Position numbers and translations under genes: made by a program
NCBI GenBank assembly: GCA_041306075.1
Contig: JBFYKH010000033.1
Coordinates: 1-36,322, forward strand
DNA from: JAHIYG01 sp041306075
GTDB taxonomy: Archaea > Altiarchaeota > Altiarchaeia > IMC4 > SCGC-AAA252-I15
DNA: 36,322 nt
Direction: 5' to 3'
In this document: in pieces, positions 14,732-21,937 of the stretch
How positions within the stretch are numbered: the first letter of the stretch is position 1
Layout: each line of letters opens with the position of its first letter
The notes under the pieces: generated by a model
The model's database searches: none
What the model was told of the DNA's origin: nothing
The model's input: the letters and a program-made list of their open reading frames with translations, nothing else

Positions 14732-15311
14732 TTAAGACCTCCAGGAGCTGTTCGGCCGCCTGCGGGAGCGTCCCCTCCGGCTTCCATATGACCTTTATCG
14801 GCGTCCCCGTGAACACGGAGTACGCCATAGCTATTCTCCTGTTCACGCTCTGGTGCCGCTCTATGCCCTCCAGGTTGTCGACCTCCCTCCTCCTGAAGTC
14901 GTTTCCGAGGTCCTTCTTCCTGAACTTGTTTATGTCCTCGGGCCTGCTCTCCAGGACGACTATGACGTCAGGCTTCAGCTCCCTCAGCACCCACTCCGGC
15001 ATCCCCGGGATGAATCCCTTAGGGGTCTCGATGGCGGCGTGCGTGTCCAGTATTATCTTCCCCCTGTCGGCGAGCGCCCTAATACCCTTGGCGGCATTCT
15101 TCTGTATCTCGTGCTGCCTCTCGATGGGCAGCCTCCTCATCTCGTCGCGGTGCTTCACGAGGCCCATGGATTCGGCGGACTTCAGCATCATGTCGCCGAA
15201 GTTGACCATCTCGTACTCGACGTTCAAACCCTTCTCCTTGGCCTTCTGGAAGGCGGTCTTGACGACCGTCGACTTCCCCACGCCCGGCACTCCCGTCATG
15301 ACTACCAACAT
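14724..15311 (-). CDS. adkA: Adenylate kinase, archaeal type
   Basis: Interconverts ATP plus AMP and two ADP. The 195-residue protein is of the archaeal AdkA family, not the bacterial type. The P-loop is GVPGVGKST at 7-15. Downstream are the VNFGDMML segment, IQKNAAKGI, IILDTHAAIETPKGFIPG and DFRRREVDNLEGIERHQSVNRRIA. ATG 15311 is preceded by GGGTGAT at about 15318-15324, a plausible ribosome binding site. In many archaea secY lies directly upstream; here a tiny zinc-ribbon gene does instead. Confidence 0.94.
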   Translation of the reverse strand: MLVVMTGVPGVGKSTVVKTAFQKAKEKGLNVEYEMVNFGDMMLKSAESMGLVKHRDEMRRLPIERQHEIQKNAAKGIRALADRGKIILDTHAAIETPKGFIPGMPEWVLRELKPDVIVVLESRPEDINKFRKKDLGNDFRRREVDNLEGIERHQSVNRRIAMAYSVFTGTPIKVIWKPEGTLPQAAEQLLEVLSA

Positions 15312-15366
15312 CTCATATCACCCGAATACCTAAGAAAACTAGATTCCAAACAATATGGAATTGGGG

Positions 15367-15374
15367 AATATAAA
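15367..15374 (-). promoter_or_regulatory. TATA box for the adk operon
   Basis: On the minus strand the element reads TTTATATT. It would start transcription near 15343, giving a leader of about 30 nt that includes the GGGTGAT ribosome binding site of adkA. Confidence 0.5.
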
Positions 15375-15379
15375 CCGGG

Positions 15380-15523
15380 TCAGCATCTCCAGAGGGATGC
15401 GTTCTCGAGCTCTCCGCCTTCGAAGACGCAGACCGGGCAGAGGTGCCTGCCCATGGCCTCGACGTACCTCCATGTCCTAATGTCCTGGAGCTGTCTTGTC
15501 CCGCAGCGGGGGCATATCTCCAT
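15380..15523 (-). CDS. Tiny zinc-ribbon protein
   Basis: The product has 47 residues with two Cys-X2-Cys knuckles: CPRC at 4-7 and CPVC near residue 30. They flank the segment RQLQDIRTWRYVEAMGRHL, so a single bound zinc is likely. The frame is open to 15577, but ATG 15523 is set by a perfect Shine-Dalgarno sequence five bases upstream; an ATG at 15529 overlaps that site. The family and partners are unknown. It might be a nucleic-acid or protein-binding adaptor, but only the zinc motif supports this. Confidence 0.65.
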   Translation of the reverse strand: MEICPRCGTRQLQDIRTWRYVEAMGRHLCPVCVFEGGELENASLWRC

Positions 15524-15528
15524 AGCCA

Positions 15529-15536
15529 TCACCTCC
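15529..15536 (-). promoter_or_regulatory. Shine-Dalgarno site that sets the start of the zinc-ribbon gene
   Basis: GGAGGTGA on the minus strand ends five bases before ATG 15523. It is one of the strongest ribosome binding sites in a window where many genes look leaderless. Confidence 0.7.
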
Positions 15537-15613
15537 AAAAGTACTTTGGGGGGCCCATTAAATGAAGACCGGGCCAATTCGGTGTCAAATTGGTGGCAAT
15601 GGGGGGTGGGGGG

Positions 15614-16348
15614 TCAGGGCTGCCGTAGGCCGTCGGGCGTCTTGGCTATCAGATGACGGACGACATGCAGGACCTTATTCATCTCGTCGACGGTCGTCCT
15701 CTTGAGGGTCTCCTTCCCCGCCGCCCTCCCGTCGACCGAGTACGACTCTTCGACGGCGACGCCCTTCAGCGCCATCAGGGTTTTCAGCGTCTCCTCCGGC
15801 CTGCCTTTCCCGAGCTCCTCCCTCACTTTCGCGAGCTCGGCCTTCCTGACCTGCACCTCGATGTTGTAAGCGTCGCCTGCGAACCTGGCCTCCCTCGGCT
15901 TGTCCTTCTCTGGGTCCGTGCCCTGCACGAACTCGGAGACGTTGAGGCCGTAGACTATGCTGTCCCCAGCGGCCTCTATTATCCCGCCTTCCGCGAGGAT
16001 GTACCTGTCATCCGTCAGCCTCCTGGCCTCTAGTGGCAGGTATCCGTCGACGAACGGGTCCGCACGGGCCTTCATGGCCTTCACAATCCTCTCGTGGTCC
16101 TTCACGGGGATGAAGATGGGTTCGCCGACCGTGACCGTCGATTCCGCGCCCTCGAGCGGCGGATGCGTGAGCCTCACTGTCTTGTTGATCGGTGTGGCGT
16201 CGAATATCGGGTACTTCGCGTCCCTGGAGTCGGGCCCCTGCGCGCCGAGCCTCGCGGAGACCATCCAGTGCGAGAGCGCCATCTCCAGCCTCCTCCCGTA
16301 CGTGTGCTCTACCGTCGCGCCGTGGACGCCTATGTCGTCCGCATGCTT
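15614..16348 (-). CDS. Transglutaminase-like protein, C-terminal part after a frameshift
   Basis: This frame looks coding well before its first ATG (16282): it reads KHADDIGVHGATVEHTYGRRLEMALSHW directly upstream, from about 16348. That text continues the Tat-exported ORF that starts at 16692 and ends at a stop at 16330. One extra base at about 16346-16350 (GGAAGC) would join them into one protein of about 360 residues. In the joined sequence a TDCADRAWLL cysteine, this VEHTYG histidine and YPIFDATP match the Cys-His-Asp order of transglutaminase-like papain folds. The rest (EPIFIPVKDHERI..., a Lys/Glu-rich C-terminus) is unrecognised. The cause could be a sequencing error, a real mutation or a -1 frameshift. 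Confidence 0.6.
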   Translation of the reverse strand, partial: KHADDIGVHGATVEHTYGRRLEMALSHWMVSARLGAQGPDSRDAKYPIFDATPINKTVRLTHPPLEGAESTVTVGEPIFIPVKDHERIVKAMKARADPFVDGYLPLEARRLTDDRYILAEGGIIEAAGDSIVYGLNVSEFVQGTDPEKDKPREARFAGDAYNIEVQVRKAELAKVREELGKGRPEETLKTLMALKGVAVEESYSVDGRAAGKETLKRTTVDEMNKVLHVVRHLIAKTPDGLRQP

Positions 16349-16692
16349 CCGTAGGACTTCATCAGCCTGATTGCTAGGAGCCAGGCCCTGTCCGCGCAGT
16401 CGGTGTAGCCTCCGAATCCGCCGTCCCCTCCGAACGTCCTGCCTGCCTTGACCCTGAGGCGGCCTTCGGCGTCGGCGTATATGGGCATCTTAGGGTCCGT
16501 GTAATACGGCAGGTAGCCGTAGCGCTCCAGCGGGTAGGCGGCCTTGAAGTCGGCCTCCACCCTGGCCAGGAGCTCGCTGGTGTCCTTCGGCGGCTTAGCG
16601 TCCTCGCCGTAGGCCTGGAAGTCCTTCAAAGCCATGCCTGCCGCCGCGGCCGACACTGCCTTGATGAACTCTCGCCTTGGCAGTTCCGTCAT
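16330..16692 (-). CDS. Tat-exported transglutaminase-like protein, N-terminal part before a frameshift
   Basis: The product starts MTELPRREFIKAVSAAAAGMALK, with a twin-arginine motif and a short hydrophobic stretch typical of Tat signals. A GTG at 16710 is possible, but a TATA-like AGTTAAT near 16716 favours a leaderless ATG 16692. After about 75 residues the sequence reaches GGYTDCADRAWLLAIRLMKSYG, resembling the catalytic-Cys segment of transglutaminase-like proteins. It then runs out of frame (SMRTT, stop). The missing His and Asp motifs lie in the next frame downstream, so this is half of a broken gene. FeoB ends 49 bp upstream, so it may be co-transcribed with the iron genes. Confidence 0.6.
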   Translation of the reverse strand: MTELPRREFIKAVSAAAAGMALKDFQAYGEDAKPPKDTSELLARVEADFKAAYPLERYGYLPYYTDPKMPIYADAEGRLRVKAGRTFGGDGGFGGYTDCADRAWLLAIRLMKSYGSMRTT

Positions 16693-16740
16693 GGGCTTCT
16701 GCCTGGTCACGATTAACTACGGGCAGTCGCAGGTAAAAAA

Positions 16741-18435
16741 CTATAGGAGGACGAGCCTCATCGCGGTCCCGGTCACGAGCGTGGCCGCGAGCATCGCCGC
16801 CATGGCGATGCCGAAGTCCCTGGCGCCGAGCTCCCTGTACAACACGGTGAGCGTCGCCAGGCAGGGGGCGTAGGTCACAAGGACGGTGGATGCTACCGTC
16901 AGCTGCTCGGGCGTCATCGCTATCGGCGCGAGCATGCCGACCGCGAAGTCCTTCCTCAGGAAGCCCACGATGAGCGCGGCCGAAGCCTCGCTCGGGAGGC
17001 CGAAGAGGCCTGACATGACCGGAGCGAACACGCCCGATATCACGTCCATGAGGCCGCTGACGTAAGTGAGGTTGACAGCCAGGACGCCGAGCCATATGTA
17101 AGGGACCGCCTCGGTGAGGAAGTGCCTGACGCGCATCCACGTCTTCTTGATGAGCTGGCCCATGATTGGCTTCCTGTACGGTGGTATCTCAAGCAGTATC
17201 TCCTGGCCTTCCCCGCTCAGGAGCCTGTTGAGGGCGAGGCCTACGAGCGCGTATGTCGCGGCCAGGGCCGCGTAGACGATGAGCACGTATCTTATGCCGT
17301 GACTGGCCAGGAGGCCGAATATCACCGCGTTCTGGGCGAGGCAGGGTATGCAGACTGCGAGCAGCGTGGCGGCGATTAGCCTCTGCTTCCTGGACTCGAG
17401 CATCCTGGTCGCAAGCACGCCCGGCACCCTGCAACCCATCCCCAGGACGGCGGGCACTATGGCGGAGCCGTGCATGCCCAGGCGGTGCATGACGCTGTCG
17501 GTGAGGGTCGCCAGGCGCGGGAGGTATCCGACGTCCTCCAGGACGCTGAGTGTGAAGTAGAACAGGATGACGAAGGGGAGTATCATGGCGAAGGGCACGT
17601 AGACTCCCGTCGTCAGGAGGCCGAGGCCCTCCACCGGGTCCGGGGACCTGCCGAGGAGGATGTCGTGGACGATTCCGGCCGGGAATGCCGGCTCCAGGGC
17701 TCCCCGGACGAGAGGGGCCCAGAAGCCGTTAAAGACGGGGTCTATGACGCCGGCTATGACGGCGTTGCCGGCGTTGACTATCGCGTAGAACGTGAGCGTG
17801 AGCACCGCCAACGCTATGGGTATCCCGGTCAGCGGCTTCAGGGTTGCGTCTTCCACCCGGTCCATGACGGTGTGCCTCCTGTCAGTCGTCCTCTGGGTTT
17901 CGGCCGCTATCCCTGCAGCTTCCGCGAAGAGGCTCTCATTGGGCCGTCCCCTGTCGGCCTTCCTCGCCTGCCCGAGCCTCTCGGACAGCTCCTTCAGTCC
18001 CTCCCCGCTCGACGCGGACGTTTCGACGACCGGGACTCCGAGGAGCTCCTCCAGGCGGCTCCTGTCCGTGGTTATCCCGAGGTGGCGGGCCTCGTCGGAC
18101 ATGTTCAGGGCTACGATGACGGGTTTGCCAGTCTCTATCGCCGCTAGAGTGAGCCGGAGGCTCCGCTCCAGGTTCGTGGCGTCGGCCACGTTGACGAGGG
18201 CGTCCGCGGAGGCGAGCATCTCGACCGCCACCTTCTCCGCCGGGCTCTGAGGCTTCAGCGAGTAGGTCCCGGGGGCGTCGACGAGCTCTGTCCGCCCGCC
18301 CGCCTCCCCCATCCATCCGGTGCAGTACGTCACGGTCGTGCCTGGGTAGTTCGAGCAGGCGACCTCGATGCCGGTGAGCCGCGAGAACACGGTGCTTTTC
18401 CCGGAGTTGGGGTTGCCGATTAGCATCACCCTCAT
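16741..18435 (-). CDS. feoB: Ferrous iron transporter FeoB
   Basis: Inner-membrane Fe2+ importer with an N-terminal GTPase. The product has 564 residues. The G motifs are GNPNSGKST (G1), PGTTVTYC (G2), DAPGTYSL (G3), NMSD (G4) and SASSGEG (G5), followed by a membrane domain from about residue 195 with paired gate segments. It is shorter than E. coli FeoB (773 residues) but has both halves of the pore. ATG 18435 overlaps the stop of the regulator gene upstream (ATGA); the longer open frame upstream is a shadow of that gene. There is no separate feoA; a FeoA-like domain is carried by the regulator. Confidence 0.95.
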   Translation of the reverse strand: MRVMLIGNPNSGKSTVFSRLTGIEVACSNYPGTTVTYCTGWMGEAGGRTELVDAPGTYSLKPQSPAEKVAVEMLASADALVNVADATNLERSLRLTLAAIETGKPVIVALNMSDEARHLGITTDRSRLEELLGVPVVETSASSGEGLKELSERLGQARKADRGRPNESLFAEAAGIAAETQRTTDRRHTVMDRVEDATLKPLTGIPIALAVLTLTFYAIVNAGNAVIAGVIDPVFNGFWAPLVRGALEPAFPAGIVHDILLGRSPDPVEGLGLLTTGVYVPFAMILPFVILFYFTLSVLEDVGYLPRLATLTDSVMHRLGMHGSAIVPAVLGMGCRVPGVLATRMLESRKQRLIAATLLAVCIPCLAQNAVIFGLLASHGIRYVLIVYAALAATYALVGLALNRLLSGEGQEILLEIPPYRKPIMGQLIKKTWMRVRHFLTEAVPYIWLGVLAVNLTYVSGLMDVISGVFAPVMSGLFGLPSEASAALIVGFLRKDFAVGMLAPIAMTPEQLTVASTVLVTYAPCLATLTVLYRELGARDFGIAMAAMLAATLVTGTAMRLVLL

Positions 18436-19070
18436 GTCATCACCATTATCTTTGACGCCATCCCCCTGCCGACGGTGACCCTGCTGTTCCCGGCCTTCAC
18501 GACGACGGGGCCTCCGAAAGGCTCCTTCGCGACGACGGTCACGCTCCTGCCCTCGGTCAGGCCTATGCCCCTCACCCTCTCCTTGAAGTCGGCTCCGCCG
18601 TCCAGGCTGGCGACTACGCCTGCGGAGCCTCCAGGCAGCTCTGCGAGGGATGCGGTCCTGCCCTTCAGCGCGGCCGGTATGCGTTTCCCGTCGTCTGGGC
18701 ATCTCTTGGGGCTGCCGAGGAATCTGTTGAGCGCGTCTGCAGCGTCGTCCGACAGCCCGTGCTCCATGAGGCAGGCCTGCCTGTGCACGCTGTCCTTGCC
18801 CACCTTCAGGACGTCGTGGAGGAAACGCTCCAGGAGCCGGTGCTTCCTCTTCACGTTCACGGCCTCCTTCAGGCCCTTGCCGGTCAGTTCGACCCTGGCG
18901 TAGGGGCGGTATGTGACGTAGCCTTCGCGGTCTAGCTTCCTGAGCATCTCCGTGACGCTGCCTGGCTTGACGTCGAGGGCCTTGGCGATGGCTCCGGTGG
19001 ACGCTTCGCCGCCGTCTTCGACGAGGCCGTATATGGCTTCCAGATACTCCTGTCTCGGCTCGTCTTCCAT
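18432..19070 (-). CDS. DtxR-family iron-dependent repressor with a FeoA-like domain
   Basis: The product has 212 residues. A winged helix lies at about 8-65 (TGAIAKALDVKPGSVTEMLRKL as recognition region), a dimerisation/metal domain at about 66-125, and a C-terminal SH3-like FeoA domain at about 135-212. The metal ligands align with DtxR: His77, His96, Cys100, Glu103 and His104 in VHRQACLMEHGLS. The Cys, as in DtxR/IdeR, favours iron sensing over manganese. It is coupled to feoB by a 4-nt overlap. A palindrome at 19101-19118 next to its TATA box indicates autoregulation of the operon. ATG 19070 is about 27 nt from that TATA box. Confidence 0.92.
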   Translation of the reverse strand: MEDEPRQEYLEAIYGLVEDGGEASTGAIAKALDVKPGSVTEMLRKLDREGYVTYRPYARVELTGKGLKEAVNVKRKHRLLERFLHDVLKVGKDSVHRQACLMEHGLSDDAADALNRFLGSPKRCPDDGKRIPAALKGRTASLAELPGGSAGVVASLDGGADFKERVRGIGLTEGRSVTVVAKEPFGGPVVVKAGNSRVTVGRGMASKIMVMT

Positions 19071-19092
19071 CGAATTAACCTTGTCGGGCGCC

Positions 19093-19100
19093 TTAATATA
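19093..19100 (-). promoter_or_regulatory. TATA box of the iron regulator-feoB operon
   Basis: On the minus strand the element reads TATATTAA and is centred about 27 nt from ATG 19070, suggesting a leaderless transcript. Confidence 0.7.
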
Positions 19101-19118
19101 TTTTAGGGTTACCTAAAA
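19101..19118 (-). promoter_or_regulatory. DtxR/IdeR-type operator
   Basis: TTTTAGG-GTTA-CCTAAAA is a perfect 7-bp inverted repeat with a 4-bp spacer, close to the known DtxR/IdeR core TTAGG-N4-CCTAA. It lies directly against the TATA box, over the BRE position, so bound repressor would block TFB/TBP. The gene it fronts encodes a DtxR protein, which fits autoregulation of iron uptake. Confidence 0.75.
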
Positions 19119-19140
19119 GTAGTCGCACTCAGCCTAGCCC

Positions 19141-19827
19141 TCACTCGTACGTGCCTTTGACCAGTCCCTGGGATGTGAAATCCGCCTTCTTCGCTCCGCC
19201 CTCCATGTACTTCACCTGCTCCTTCATGGCGTTGCGCAGGCCGTCCATCTCGGCGGCCTGGAATCCCCCGCTCATGGGCAAGGGCATGAGCGCGGTGTCG
19301 TCGGTCATAAGCTTGCTCCTCACCGTAGTCGTGCCGTTGACAATCACAGCAACGCTGTACGGCCTCCCGGCGGCGGCGTCGCTGCCTACGCAGTCCTGGG
19401 CTGTCACGTTGAAAGCCTCCTGCGGCTGGACTACCATCGGGAGCTTCATCGACACCCTGCATATCCTCCAATCGAAGCCGTTTCTCACCGCTATCGCCCT
19501 GACGGTGGCGTTGTCCTCGCCGACGTTCCTGAACTCCACCCTGAAAGTCTTTGACATCGAGTCAAGGCTGCTCTTCAGCCCGGGCTTCACCACGATGAAG
19601 TCCTGCCTGATATCCTGCCGCTTCTCGGGTATCATCCCGAAGACCAGGGCCTTCGTCTTCTCGTAGATACCGAAGGACCATATTATGTAGACTATCAGGA
19701 ATACTGTTATCGCATAATCTCTCCGCGTGGCCTTCCTCCTGGGCTTGGCCGCGCCGTCCGCCGGGTTATCCGCAGGCTCGGGGGAAGAGACCGAATCCTT
19801 CGCGTCGGCGCCCATATCACCAGTCAC
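19141..19827 (-). CDS. Single-pass membrane protein with an exported domain, unknown function
   Basis: The product has 228 residues from GTG 19827, or 224 from ATG 19815, which the data do not separate. A disordered acidic N-terminus is followed by a basic patch (KPRRKATRRD) and one membrane helix (about 39-57). The remainder is a predicted beta-rich domain with NVT and NGT glycosylation-like sites and two cysteines (WRICRVS, TAQDCVG). It has the layout of an archaeal envelope protein with a short cytoplasmic tail, but I do not recognise the family. It is divergent from ADH synthase and ends 22 bp before the iron operator. Confidence 0.65.
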   Translation of the reverse strand: MTGDMGADAKDSVSSPEPADNPADGAAKPRRKATRRDYAITVFLIVYIIWSFGIYEKTKALVFGMIPEKRQDIRQDFIVVKPGLKSSLDSMSKTFRVEFRNVGEDNATVRAIAVRNGFDWRICRVSMKLPMVVQPQEAFNVTAQDCVGSDAAAGRPYSVAVIVNGTTTVRSKLMTDDTALMPLPMSGGFQAAEMDGLRNAMKEQVKYMEGGAKKADFTSQGLVKGTYE

Positions 19828-19870
19828 TTTAAGGGATTCGCACTCCGCGCTTAAATCCTAAGCGGCGGGC

Positions 19871-19893
19871 TTATATACGGCTCTTACTATAAT
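19871..19893 (+). promoter_or_regulatory. Two candidate TATA boxes upstream of ADH synthase
   Basis: TTATATA at 19871-19877 would give a leader of about 14 nt containing GGTG (19904-19907) six bases before ATG 19914. CTATAATA at 19888-19895 is spaced for a leaderless start at ATG 19914. The sequence alone does not decide between them. Confidence 0.5.
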
Positions 19894-19913
19894 AAATCCA
19901 CTCGGTGTTTAGC

Positions 19914-20672
19914 ATGCTCGGAAAGAAGATACGCTCTGAACGGATAATGGACCGCAAGAGCGGCAACATGGTCATAGTGCCGCTTGACCACGGCGTTTCC
20001 GTAGGCCCGATAAGGGGGCTTGAGAACCTCGTCGCATCGGTCGACGACGTCGCCCGCGGCGGCGCCAACGCGGTCCTCATGCACAAGGGCATGGTCGGGA
20101 AAGGACACAGGGGTTTTGGGAGGGACATCGGCCTCATAGTCCACCTGAGCGCGTCGAGCGCGTGGGCCCCGGACCCGAACCACAAGGTGATAGTCTGCAC
20201 CGTCAAGGAGGCTGTACAGATGGGCGCGGACGCGGTTTCCATCCACGTCAACATGGGCGCGGACAAGGAGCACAAGATGCTCCGCGACCTCGGGTGGATA
20301 TCGGAGCAGTGCATGGAATACGGCATGCCGCTCCTTGCCATGATGTACCCCCGCGGACACGAGATAAAGAACCCGAGCGACGTAAAGTACGTCAAGCACG
20401 TCGCGAGGCTCGGAGCCGAGCTCGGGGCCGACATAGTCAAGACGCTCTACACGGGCGACAAGAAGACGTTCATCGAGGTCGTGGAAGGCTGCCCGGTCCC
20501 CATCGTGATAGCCGGCGGCCCCAAGATGGACAGCGAGGAGGAGCTCCTGGCCATGGTCGAGGACGCGATGGAGTGCGGCGCGAGGGGCATCTCCATAGGG
20601 CGGAACCTGTTCCAGGCCGAGGACCGCGTCGGGCTGACGCGGAAGCTTTGCAAGATCGTGCACAGGCAGTAG
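19914..20672 (+). CDS. aroA': 2-amino-3,7-dideoxy-D-threo-hept-6-ulosonate (ADH) synthase
   Basis: Catalyses the aldolase-like first step of the archaeal 3-dehydroquinate route, in which aspartate semialdehyde and a 6-deoxy-5-ketofructose-phosphate sugar feed aromatic amino acid synthesis. The 252-residue barrel closely follows the Methanocaldococcus enzyme as I recall it: IVPLDHGVSVGPI with Asp25, MMYPRG with Tyr145, and the Schiff-base Lys176 in DIVKTLYTGD, then GGPKMDSEEE and ISIGRNLFQ. DHGVSVGP, rather than DHGxEHGP, argues against the sister class I fructose-bisphosphate aldolase. The C-terminus is about 20 residues shorter than the Methanocaldococcus protein. It supplies the chorismate route that the trp operon consumes. 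The stop is one base from the next gene. Confidence 0.88.
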   Translation: MLGKKIRSERIMDRKSGNMVIVPLDHGVSVGPIRGLENLVASVDDVARGGANAVLMHKGMVGKGHRGFGRDIGLIVHLSASSAWAPDPNHKVIVCTVKEAVQMGADAVSIHVNMGADKEHKMLRDLGWISEQCMEYGMPLLAMMYPRGHEIKNPSDVKYVKHVARLGAELGADIVKTLYTGDKKTFIEVVEGCPVPIVIAGGPKMDSEEELLAMVEDAMECGARGISIGRNLFQAEDRVGLTRKLCKIVHRQ

Positions 20673-20673
20673 G

Positions 20674-21585
20674 ATGTCAAGGAACGTCAGGCACTACTCG
20701 GACATGAAGGGCGGCATGGACAGGGGCCCTAAGACGCACAAGAGCCGCGTCGCCGAAAGGTCCGGTGGCATAATGGACTTCGCCAGCAGGGAGGTGATAT
20801 CCACTCATTCCTCGAACACCATCAAGAACGCGGCCAAGCTCATGCGGGACAGCGACGTGCGGAGGCTTCCCGTGATACACGCCGGCACGGGCAGGCTCGA
20901 GGGCCTTGTCACCGGCGTTGACATACTCGACTTCCTGGGCGGCGGGGAGAAATACAACATACTGGTGAAGGACTACTCGGGGAACTTCCTGTCGGCGATA
21001 AACTGCCCTGTCTCGAAGATCATGCGCCCCTCCCAGTACCTGGAGAAGACGGCGTCCGTCGAGGACGCGGCGAGGATAATGCTAGAGCGGCACTCAAGCT
21101 GCATACCCCTGATAGACAGCGCCGAGAAGATGGGCGTCGTCGGGATAGTCAGCGAAAGGGACCTCCTTCCGGAGTCCGCGGAACTCGGAGTCACGGTGGA
21201 GAAGGTCATGAACCGGAGGCCGATAGCGGCGACGCCCGGCATGATGCTGTCCGACGTCAGCAAGGTCATGGTCCGGAACCAGATGCGCCGGCTCCCCGTG
21301 GTCTCCGAGGGCGCCATCCATGGCATAGTAACGGTCTACGACGTCCTCGGCTTCCTCGGCGACGGCAACTACAAGGGCGTGGACGCTGAGGAGAACCTCT
21401 CCACCAGGGTGCAGGAGCTGATGGAGGAGAACGTTATATCGGTCGGCCCCAAGGACGACCTCGGGTCCGTCTTGGACCTGATACGCGACAGCGGCATCGG
21501 CGGATTCCCGGTGACGCGCGACGACCGACTCCTCGGGATAGTCACGACCACGGACATCCTCTGGTGGGTGCACGGGCAAAAGTGA
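20674..21585 (+). CDS. Four-CBS-domain protein
   Basis: The 303-residue cytoplasmic protein contains four CBS motifs, two Bateman modules. They are recognisable by repeated RRLPVIH...LEGLVTGVDILDFLG, CIPLIDSAEKMGVVGIVSERDLL, RRLPVVSEGAIHGIVTVYDVLGFLG and GGFPVTRDDRLLGIVTTTDIL. A basic, His-rich N-terminus of about 30 residues precedes the first unit. CBS modules bind adenine nucleotides and act as sensors; there is no attached enzyme, so the target is unknown. It starts one base after the ADH synthase stop, so the two are co-transcribed, which would fit a link between adenylate state and aromatic synthesis, though this is only inferred from position. Confidence 0.88.
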   Translation: MSRNVRHYSDMKGGMDRGPKTHKSRVAERSGGIMDFASREVISTHSSNTIKNAAKLMRDSDVRRLPVIHAGTGRLEGLVTGVDILDFLGGGEKYNILVKDYSGNFLSAINCPVSKIMRPSQYLEKTASVEDAARIMLERHSSCIPLIDSAEKMGVVGIVSERDLLPESAELGVTVEKVMNRRPIAATPGMMLSDVSKVMVRNQMRRLPVVSEGAIHGIVTVYDVLGFLGDGNYKGVDAEENLSTRVQELMEENVISVGPKDDLGSVLDLIRDSGIGGFPVTRDDRLLGIVTTTDILWWVHGQK

Positions 21586-21622
21586 CCTATCCTATGCCGC
21601 TCCCTCGGACGAAACCCTCGCG

Positions 21623-21630
21623 TTTATATA
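21623..21630 (+). promoter_or_regulatory. TATA box of the RNA polymerase operon
   Basis: TTTATATA is the clearest TATA box before rpoH. Transcription would start near 21652, giving a leader of about 37 nt that contains the GAGGTG ribosome binding site of rpoH. Confidence 0.7.
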
Positions 21631-21688
21631 CTCCTATTGCATATTAGTTAGACGTATTTTCTGTTTCTTACCCTATTTGAGGTGCCAA

Positions 21689-21937
21689 GTGTCTGAGAAA
21701 CCAAGCAACGATGGGATAAAGCACCGTCTGGTGCCGAAGCACGAGCTTCTGAGCCCGCAAGAGGCCCAGGCGGTAATTGACGCGTACAAGGTTACGCGCG
21801 AACAGATGCCTAAGATACTTCTGAACGACCCCGCGGTTAAGCACCTTCAGCCGAAGCCGGGCGACCTCGTCAAGATAACCCGCGAGAGCAAGTTCGTCGG
21901 AAAGTCACTCTACTACCGCGTGGTGGTATCAGAATGA
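21689..21937 (+). CDS. rpoH: RNA polymerase subunit H
   Basis: Archaeal homologue of the RPB5 C-terminal domain, part of the polymerase jaw. The product has 82 residues from GTG 21689, which sits behind GAGGTG at 21679-21684; a TTG at 21677 would swallow that site. The family signature HRLVPKHELLSPQEA, MPKILLNDPAVKHL, GDLVKITRES and LYYRVVV is complete. It is the first gene of the polymerase operon and overlaps rpoB (ATGA). Confidence 0.93.
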   Translation: MSEKPSNDGIKHRLVPKHELLSPQEAQAVIDAYKVTREQMPKILLNDPAVKHLQPKPGDLVKITRESKFVGKSLYYRVVVSE

